Position numbers and translations under genes: made by a program
Notes under the pieces: model-generated
The model's input: only the letters and a program-made list of their open reading frames with translations
Databases searched by the model: none
What the model was told of the DNA's origin: nothing
Shown: piece after piece, positions 57,801 to 64,000 of the stretch
How positions within the stretch are numbered: the first letter of the stretch is position 1
How the letters are laid out: the number at the start of each line of letters is the position of its first letter
Source: Eretmocerus hayati
Taxonomy: Eukaryota > Arthropoda > Insecta > Hymenoptera > Aphelinidae
Assembly (NCBI GenBank): GCA_029851415.1
Contig: CM056743.1
Coordinates: forward strand, 68,416,186-68,480,185
Direction of reading: 5' to 3'
DNA: 64,000 nt

Positions 57801-58930
57801 ACCGGTATTCAATCCGAATCCATCCGGTTCGATGCCTACGAATTGTATTCAGACCCCGGCTTTCAATCCGATCCTGTCCGGTTGTATATACGGTCCAGGT
57901 ATTCAATCCGATCCTATCCGCATCAATGCCTAAGAATTGTATCCAGACCCCGCCATTCGATCCGGTTCTATACACGGTAACGGTATTCAATCCGAATCTA
58001 TCCGGTTTGATGCCTACAAATTGTATTCAGACCCCGGTTTTCAATCCGATCCTTTCCGGTTGTATATACGGTACAGGGATTCCATTCGATCCTATCCGGA
58101 TCAATGCTTATGAATTTTATTCAGACCCCGCCATTCAATCCGCTCCTATCTGGTTCCATACCCGGTACCCGTGTTCAATCCGAATCTATCCGGTTTGATG
58201 CCTACAAGTTGTATTCAGACCCCGGCTTTCAATTTGATCCTATCCGGTTGTATATACGGCACGGGTATTCGATCCGATCCTATCCGGATCAATGCCTATG
58301 AATCAGGTTCAGTCCTCGCCCTTTAATCGAATCCCACCCTTTCTATACACGGTAACGGTATTCATTCCTTTCCTATCCGGTTCTATACACAGGATCGGTA
58401 TGAACTACTTTGGATCATTCCGGTTCAATACCAAGAAACTGTATTCGGCAGTCCGCCATCCAATCCGATCCAATCCGGTCTTATACACGATTCCGGTATC
58501 CAATCCAAATCTATTCGGTTCGATGCCTGTAAATTATGTTCAGACCAGGCATTTCATCCGATTCTATCCGGATCAATGTCTATGAAACGTATTCAGACCT
58601 TGCTATTCAATCCGGATCTATCCGATTCTATATGCAGGACCAGTATGAACTTCTCTGAATCATCCCGGTTCAATACCAAGAAACTGTATTCAGCAGCCCG
58701 CCATTCAATCTGATCCAGTCCGGTCCCCGGCCCTGTAGACGATTCCGGTATTCAATCCGAATATATTCGGTCCGATGCCTGTGAATTGTATTCAGACCCC
58801 GGCATCTCATCCGATCCTATCCGGATCAATGTCTATAAAACGTATCCAGGCCTCGCTATTCAATCCGGTCCTATCCGGTTCTATACATAGTAACGGTATC
58901 CAATCCGAATATATCCGGTTCGATGCCTAC
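54820..58930 (+). repeat. ATCC-rich minisatellite, about 95-105 bp units
   Basis: Units contain CTATCCGGTTCTATACACG, ACCGGTATTCAATCC and AATTGTATTCAGACCCCG. Some larger blocks recur, for example 56640-57060 is similar to 57600-58030. All three plus frames stay open for long stretches because the units lack TAA/TAG/TGA, so the apparent proteins are artefacts. Confidence 0.85.
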
Positions 58931-58939
58931 GATTGAATT

Positions 58940-61860
58940 GGGGACGAGGCCGGATTTGAGTGGTATCGATCCGGATTGGAATACTCTCATCCAATACACA
59001 GAAGTTGGATTGAAGCGGATAGGCACATTGAGGTTATCCCTTTATTTGGCTTTTGATGTGGATTGGATTGGATTAATTCGAGCCGAGGGGCGTCTCACTG
59101 AATGGTAGCCTATGTTGCTGCTGGCCGCTGTTGGTCGCATGCGGTATGATTTCTCCTGCTGCGAATCCTCTCCAAGCAGCCTACAGCAGCCAGGCATGTG
59201 CCCGCATGTGCCTGGCAGCGTCGGGTAGCGAACTCGGCTGCCGCACGCACACTAGCACATACCTGTCCAGCTATGGGCCACTTGGACAGGATAATTCATA
59301 CCGCATGCGACCAACAGCGGCCGGCAGCAGAATCGGCTGCCATTCAGTGAGTTGCCCCTTGATTCGAGCACAAGGCCGGATTAGAATGGGATTGATTTGG
59401 ATAGGAGTACTTCCCACCAATACACCAAAGTTGGTTTGAAGTGGATAGGAGGTCTGTTCATCTACGTGTATTCTGCATTGGTGCGGATTAGATGAGTTCG
59501 ATTCGGGAATGAGGTCGGATTGAAGTAATATTAGTCCGGATTGGAATATTACCACCCAATCCACAGAAGTTGGATTGAAGCGGATAGGAACATCGCGGTT
59601 CTCCCTCAATTTGGCTTTGGATGTAGATTCGATTGGATTCAATCGAGCCCAAGACCGGATTAGAATGGGATTGATTCGGATGAGAATACTCCCCTCCAAT
59701 ACGCAAATGCTGGACAGGAGCGAATAGGCACACTGTTCCTTCACCTCCATTCGGCATTGAACGCGGATTGCATTGCATTGAGTTGGGGACTAGGCCGAAT
59801 CGAAGTGGTATTGATCCGGATTGGAATACTCTCATCGAATACACCAAAGTTGGATTGAAGCGGATAGGCACACTGCTGCTCTAATACCTTCATTCGGCAA
59901 TATATGCGGATTGGATTTGTATTGGATTGAGGACAAGGCCGGATTGAGATGGTATTGATCCGGATGGGAATACTCTCATTCAATACACGGAAGTTCGATT
60001 GAAACGGATAGGCGCATTGCTCTTCTCCCTCAATTTGGCTTTGAATGTGGATTGGATTGGATTGGATTCAATCGAGCACGAGGCCAGACTGGAGCGGGAT
60101 TGATCCGGATTGGGATACTGCCATCCAATACAACTAAGTTGGATTGATGCGGATAGGCATATTGCTGCTCTACCTCTATACAGCATAAGAAGCGGATTGG
60201 ATCGCATTGGATTAAGGACAATGCCGGATTGAAATAGTATTGATCCGGATTGGAGTATTATCATCCAATACACAGAAATTGGATTGAAGCGGACAGGCAC
60301 ATTGCGGTACAACCTCAATTCAGCTCTAAATGCGGATTGGATTGGATTCAATCGAGCGCAAGGCCGGATTGAAGTGGTGTTGATCTGGATTGGCATACTC
60401 TCATCCTATACACAGAAGTTGGTTTGAAGCGGATAGGCGCATTGCTCTTCTCCCTCAATTTGGTTTTGGATGTGGATTAGATTGGATTGGATTCATTTGA
60501 GCACAAGGCCGTACTGGAGTGGGATTGATCCGGTTGGTATACTTCCATCCAATACACCAAAGTTGGATTGAAGCGGATAGGCACACTGCTGCTCTAATAC
60601 CTTCATTCGGCATTCGCTGCGGATTGGATCGTATTGAATTGAGGACAAGGCCGGATTGAAGTGGTATTGATCCGGATGGGAATACTTCCATCCAATACCC
60701 AAAAGTTGGATTGAAGCGGATAGAAAGACTGCTACTCTGCCTCCGTTCGACCTTGCATGCGGATTGGACTGGATTCAGTCGAGGACAAGCTCGGATTGGA
60801 GTGGTATTGATCCGGATTGGGTCACTTCCATCCAATACCCAAATTATGGATTGAAGCGGATAGGGAGACTGCTTCTTCAATCCCATCCGGCATAGGATGC
60901 GGATTGGACAGGATTTAGTCGTGGACAAGCCCGGATTGGGGAGGGGAGTATCGATACGGATTTGGAAACGTCTATCCAATACCCGAAAGTTGGATTGAAG
61001 CGGATAGAATGACTGCTTCTCTGCCTCCATCCGGCATTCGATGCCGATTATACAAGATTAAGTCGAGTACAAGCCCGGATTGGAGTGGTATTGATCCGGA
61101 TTGAGGAACTTCTATCCAATACCACAAAGTTAGATTGAAGCGGATAGGAAGACTGCTTCTCTGACCCCATTCGGCATCGGATGCGGATTGGACAGGATTC
61201 AATCGATGAAAAGCTCGGATTGGAGTGGTATTGATCCGGATTGGGTCACTTCCACCCAATGCCCAAATCATTGATTGAAACGGATAGGGAGACTGCTTCT
61301 CCTACGTCATTCGGCATTGGCTGCGGATTGGACTGGATTCAGTTGAGGCCAAGCCTGGATTGGGGTGGTATTGATCCGGATTGAGAAACGTCTATCCAAT
61401 ACCCAAAAGTTGGATTGAAGCGGACAGAAAGACTGCACCTCCGCCTCCTTCGGCATTGGCTGCAGATTGGACTGGATTCAGTTGAGGCCAAGCCCGGATT
61501 GGGGTAGTATTGATCCGGATTGGAATACCATCATCCAATACACCGAAGTCGGATTGAAGCGGATAGGCATATGGCGGTTCTACCCCAATCCGGCTTTGGC
61601 TGGGGATTGGATCGCGGATTCAATCGAGCACGTAGTCGGATTGAGATGGGATTCATTCGGATTGAAATACTCCTATTCAATACACCAATGTTGGATTTAA
61701 ATGGTATTGACCGGGATTGAAGCGTTGGAAGTTGATGCATTCTTTTTGGATTCACAGGGATCGGAGTCTCTCCCTAATTGTGTACTGGAATGGATTTGAC
61801 TCAATCATCCGTTTCGTCATTGAGTTGTATTCGGCTCTAACCTCGTGAATACTGGATTGA
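58940..61860 (-). repeat. GGAT-rich minisatellite, about 143 bp units
   Basis: TTGGATTGAAGCGGATAGG recurs about every 140-145 bp, roughly 17 times, with TGATCCGGATTGG and CATCCAATAC between. The minus-strand words resemble those of the left array, but the unit length is different. Long minus-strand frames are artefacts. Confidence 0.85.
59084..59361. mobile_element. 278 bp hAT-type MITE inside the array
   Basis: An 8 bp direct repeat ATTCGAGC (59076-59083 and 59362-59369) flanks the ends. The ends are CGAGGGGCGTCTCACTGAAT and the inverse of CAAGGGGCAACTCACTGAAT. An 8 bp duplication with CARGGG-type ends is the hAT signature. Inverted arms of about 65 bp continue through CCGCTGTTGGTCGCATGCGG. 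Confidence 0.85.
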
Positions 61861-62121
61861 ACCGGATTACATTGAATCGAGATTTTGTTCATAGATTCGG
61901 ATTCGTCTGTGATCTACCCATAAGTCCTATAGATGCGGATTCGGACGGATTCGTTTAATGCTTCAATCTCGCATTCAGCCGGACTAGGTCCCTCGGCGGA
62001 TTCAAATCGATTGAACCTCAATGCCACATTTCTCGCGTGCGGATAGACTTGGTAGATCCGGATTGGTTCGGACTCATCCGGATGGCTTTTCTATACGTTT
62101 CTATCCATCTCTTGCAGCAGG

Positions 62122-62400
62122 GCAGAGCTCTCTCTCCCCTCTCTCGGAATTTAGATGGAATACGATTTAGGTATACACCTGTGTCGCGCACAACAGCGCT
62201 CTTTCTTTCCTCTCTCTAACATCCTTTCTCGTTCAGTCCATCTCGCGCGCAGCAGAGCTCTCTCTTCCCTCTCTCCAGTGCCCCTCTCTCGTAATTCAGA
62301 TGGAATACGATTCAGGTATACACCTGTGTCACGCGCAACAGAGCTCTCTCTTTCCTCTCTCCAACATTCCTTCTCGTTCAGTGTTCTCGTCGTGCGGTGT
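62122..62400. repeat. ~146 bp tandem duplication
   Basis: Two units share GATGGAATACGATT, AGGTATACACCTGTGTC and CTCTCTCTTTCC-type blocks (62152 and 62298 are equivalent points), outside the foldback right end. Confidence 0.7.
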
Positions 62401-63028
62401 ATTTCCGTAAGTATATCAATAAGTTGGAATGAATTAATCCTCTCCAGAAGATTCTATCGCAGGTTGTGATTTGAATCAATGAGATGGAAACTATTAGTTT
62501 TTCCTGCAAAACTTATATTTGCGCTTAAGTGTGATGTTTCGACAATTTTCTATAGCCTTATCAAGCTGGAAATTATATCACGAATCATTTCACAATACTT
62601 CCCTACAATACCAGTATCATACAGAATTTGACTCTATTAATTATGATATTCACCTCAAGAATTTTGTATAATCATATGAGGAAAATTGAGTCTCATTATT
62701 ATTATTATTATTTCTCAAAGTAAATATTCAATCTGTACTCAATGTTAGATTGTGCGCAACTGAAAGGATTTGACCAATCACTATCAAAAGTGCAGACTTC
62801 TAGATGATGTCTTTAGAAGGTCTTCCTTTTCCTTTATATTATATATTAATGAAGGTATTTCAACACATCTCCTCTATGTTTCAAATTTTTTATTCTCAGA
62901 AAAGATTGATACATAACCTTAATGATTACAGAAGATACTTCTTCTCCCTATGGTTCAATTACTTCATTGTTAAAAAGAGAAATACATAACTTCTCCCTGT
63001 AACCGGAATGATGCAGAATATGAATTTT
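62401..63028. other. Intergenic, AT-rich
   Basis: Nothing is recognised. A (ATT)n run lies near 62697-62712. Confidence 0.4.
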
Positions 63029-63230
63029 CGATACACTGTGCGTGAAAGTGCACTTTTCACACAGTTTGTCGACTTTTACTCACAGTTGATCGAAAAGTAT
63101 AGTTAGATACACGGGCGTCAAACTCATTATTCGCATCCTCGTGATGATTCCAACCCTCGCCTATGGCTCGGGCCGGAAACCCATCACTCGGACGCGAATA
63201 AAACGTTTCACACCCTTGTATCGGGATGTA
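63029..63230 (+). repeat. Dispersed ~200 bp repeat, third copy
   Basis: Aligns to 42218-42424 in inverse orientation over its full length, including CGATACACTGT, CATCCTCGTGATGATTCC and AACCCATCACTCGGAC. Confidence 0.75.
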
Positions 63231-63365
63231 CTATTTCCTCATAGTGCATTTACTTTATTGTTAAACAAGAATTACATAACCTTGATCCCATATGCTTCAT
63301 CATACACATTGATAATACTTTGAACTAATCATTTTTCTTCTGCTCCTTTTGCATATATATCTTCT

Positions 63366-63716
63366 CTATTCCTCACCATATTTCAATTCCTCAAACGTTT
63401 TTACAGCTTTGACTATAGTAGAATCTAAATGATAGCTCAAAAATTCACTATCTCTCGAATGCTGTAAGGGTACAAATATGGGCTCTGGATCTAGGGAGAG
63501 AGCCGGAGCATAATGATTGTAGAGGGATGCCTCGATAGAGGTGTGCGTATATTCATGCAATAATAATGGGCTTCTAGGATGATCAATTTGTTTTATTTCT
63601 CCATCAAATTTTACCCATCCTCGGGTACTTAGGCCCTTGGACGAAATGAAATATGATGAGAGAAATTTTATGACTTTAGAAGGTGAATGGAGTGGGTACT
63701 TAGGGCCACTCGCATA
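63366..63716 (-). CDS. Unrecognised minus-strand reading frame
   Basis: Open for about 116 codons between stops at 63717-63719 and 63363-63365. There is no ATG near the 5' end, so if real it is an exon. The composition looks protein-like (GWVKFDGEIKQIDHPRSP, LLLHEYTHTSIEASLYNHYA, SLDPEPIFVPLQ, YHLDSTIVKAVKTFEEL). I recognise no family. Its 5' part overlaps the first two hairpins of the 63.6 kb array, so the open frame may be chance there. Confidence 0.35.
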   Translation of the reverse strand, partial: YASGPKYPLHSPSKVIKFLSSYFISSKGLSTRGWVKFDGEIKQIDHPRSPLLLHEYTHTSIEASLYNHYAPALSLDPEPIFVPLQHSRDSEFLSYHLDSTIVKAVKTFEELKYGEE

Positions 63717-63904
63717 TCATCCTTAGAAAGTCACCCGACTTGGATATCGCAGATATACACAGATGGGGGTGGTGGGTACTTAGGGCCACCGACCCACCAA
63801 TCCTAGATATCTGCGTACCTAGAAGTTGGATGAGACGTCTGATTTTTGTGAGGACGGGTACTTAGGGCCGTTCCTCCACCCAAATCGCGTCTCTGAGCTG
63901 CATC
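63595..63904. repeat. Four contiguous hairpins with a constant loop
   Basis: Hairpins at 63595-63666, 63672-63732, 63735-63829 and 63829-63904 lie end to end. Each apex is GGGTACTTAGGGCC (63623, one base changed to GGGTACTTAGGCCC; 63694; 63774; 63856). The stems are different in each. For example, GACTTT...AAAGTC and GGAGTG...CACTCG occur in the second, GCAGATAT...ATATCTGC in the third, and GAGACG...CGTCTC with GAGGA...TTCCTC in the fourth. Loop starts are 71, 80 and 82 bp apart, so this is neither a coding repeat nor a uniform satellite. The function is unknown. Confidence 0.8.
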
Positions 63905-64000
63905 GAGATTCTACAAATTTTGAATACACATTGAAACTCCAGATATATGAAAATCAAATAGCATTTATTCAAAATCTCATATACATGAGCACAGCAATAG
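63905..64000. other. Window end, nothing recognised
   Basis: AT-rich sequence without motif. Confidence 0.4.

Larger units (their letters stand above)
54696..62121. mobile_element. 7.4 kb foldback-like structure made of ATCC/GGAT arrays
   Basis: A perfect 21 bp inverted pair with CTGCTGCAAGAGATGGATAG bounds the region (54696-54716 and 62101-62121). Inside, the left half is an array rich in ATCCGATCCTATCCGGTTC on the plus strand. The right half is rich in the same words on the minus strand. No transposase or other coding sequence is present. I infer a foldback element whose arms became minisatellites. No target duplication was found. Confidence 0.65.

Noticed and set aside
59271..61271. Minus-strand frames rich in PIRINTT and QSGSIPLQSG
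   Set aside because: Same artefact in the GGAT array.
63595..63904. CRISPR-like array (short constant repeat, variable spacers)
   Set aside because: Only four copies, irregular spacing, eukaryotic context, and each spacer pair is self-complementary around the repeat, unlike CRISPR.
63595..63904. microRNA cluster
   Set aside because: The loop rather than the arm is conserved and the arms have several mismatches; nothing specifically supports processing into microRNAs.

Overview
This looks like a stretch of arthropod, probably insect, nuclear DNA made almost entirely of transposable elements, their relics and tandem repeats. The insect call is an inference. It rests on a Ty1/copia element whose primer-binding site matches the anticodon arm of initiator tRNA-Met, as in Drosophila copia. 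It also rests on an R1-clade non-LTR fragment and on PIF/Harbinger, pogo, Tc1-like, hAT-like and Helitron remains. I see no housekeeping gene. The only plausible host-type coding sequence is an eight-finger C2H2 zinc-finger ORF (45971-46807).

Layout. 0.6-1.9 kb: decayed PIF/Harbinger transposase plus a BESS-like ORF. 2.63-8.20 kb: a 5.6 kb foldback element with long inverted arms, an ~11 bp target duplication and a central array of CpG-rich palindromes. 9.50-18.31 kb: a full-length but dead copia element with both LTRs, PBS, gag-PR, integrase, RT, RNase H and PPT. 19.72-20.78 kb: a pogo/Tigger-type element with TA duplication and a transposase tail carrying a PCNA-binding-like motif. 21.49-26.90 kb and 46.80-53.51 kb: two inverted copies of one long repeat. 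They differ in satellite copy number (11 versus 2 units of 181 bp) and by a 3.1 kb Helitron inserted in the right copy. 27.2-29.7 kb: a 5'-truncated R1-clade element between two GA/CT microsatellites.

31.5-40.8 kb: a Tc1/mariner-like transposase gene that I could join from three exons with matching phases and canonical splice sites. Its two large introns hold other inverted-repeat elements and a cluster of CAACCA/TGGTTG dyads. 43.4-44.3 kb: a foldback built of degenerate GGAACTATCC units. 54.7-62.1 kb: a 7.4 kb foldback-like structure made of ATCC-rich arrays facing GGAT-rich arrays, with a hAT-type MITE inside. 63.6-63.9 kb: four end-to-end hairpins with unrelated stems but the same 14-base loop, the most unexpected signal here.

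A recurring theme is inverted-repeat elements whose interior has turned into a satellite. Nested insertions can be read exactly by comparing an occupied site with its empty sister copy. This works for the MITE at 3495, the small insertion near 5179 and the Helitron at 47049. Nearly all coding relics carry stops or frameshifts. Long apparent reading frames in 5.4-7.1 kb and 54.8-61.7 kb are by-products of repeat composition.
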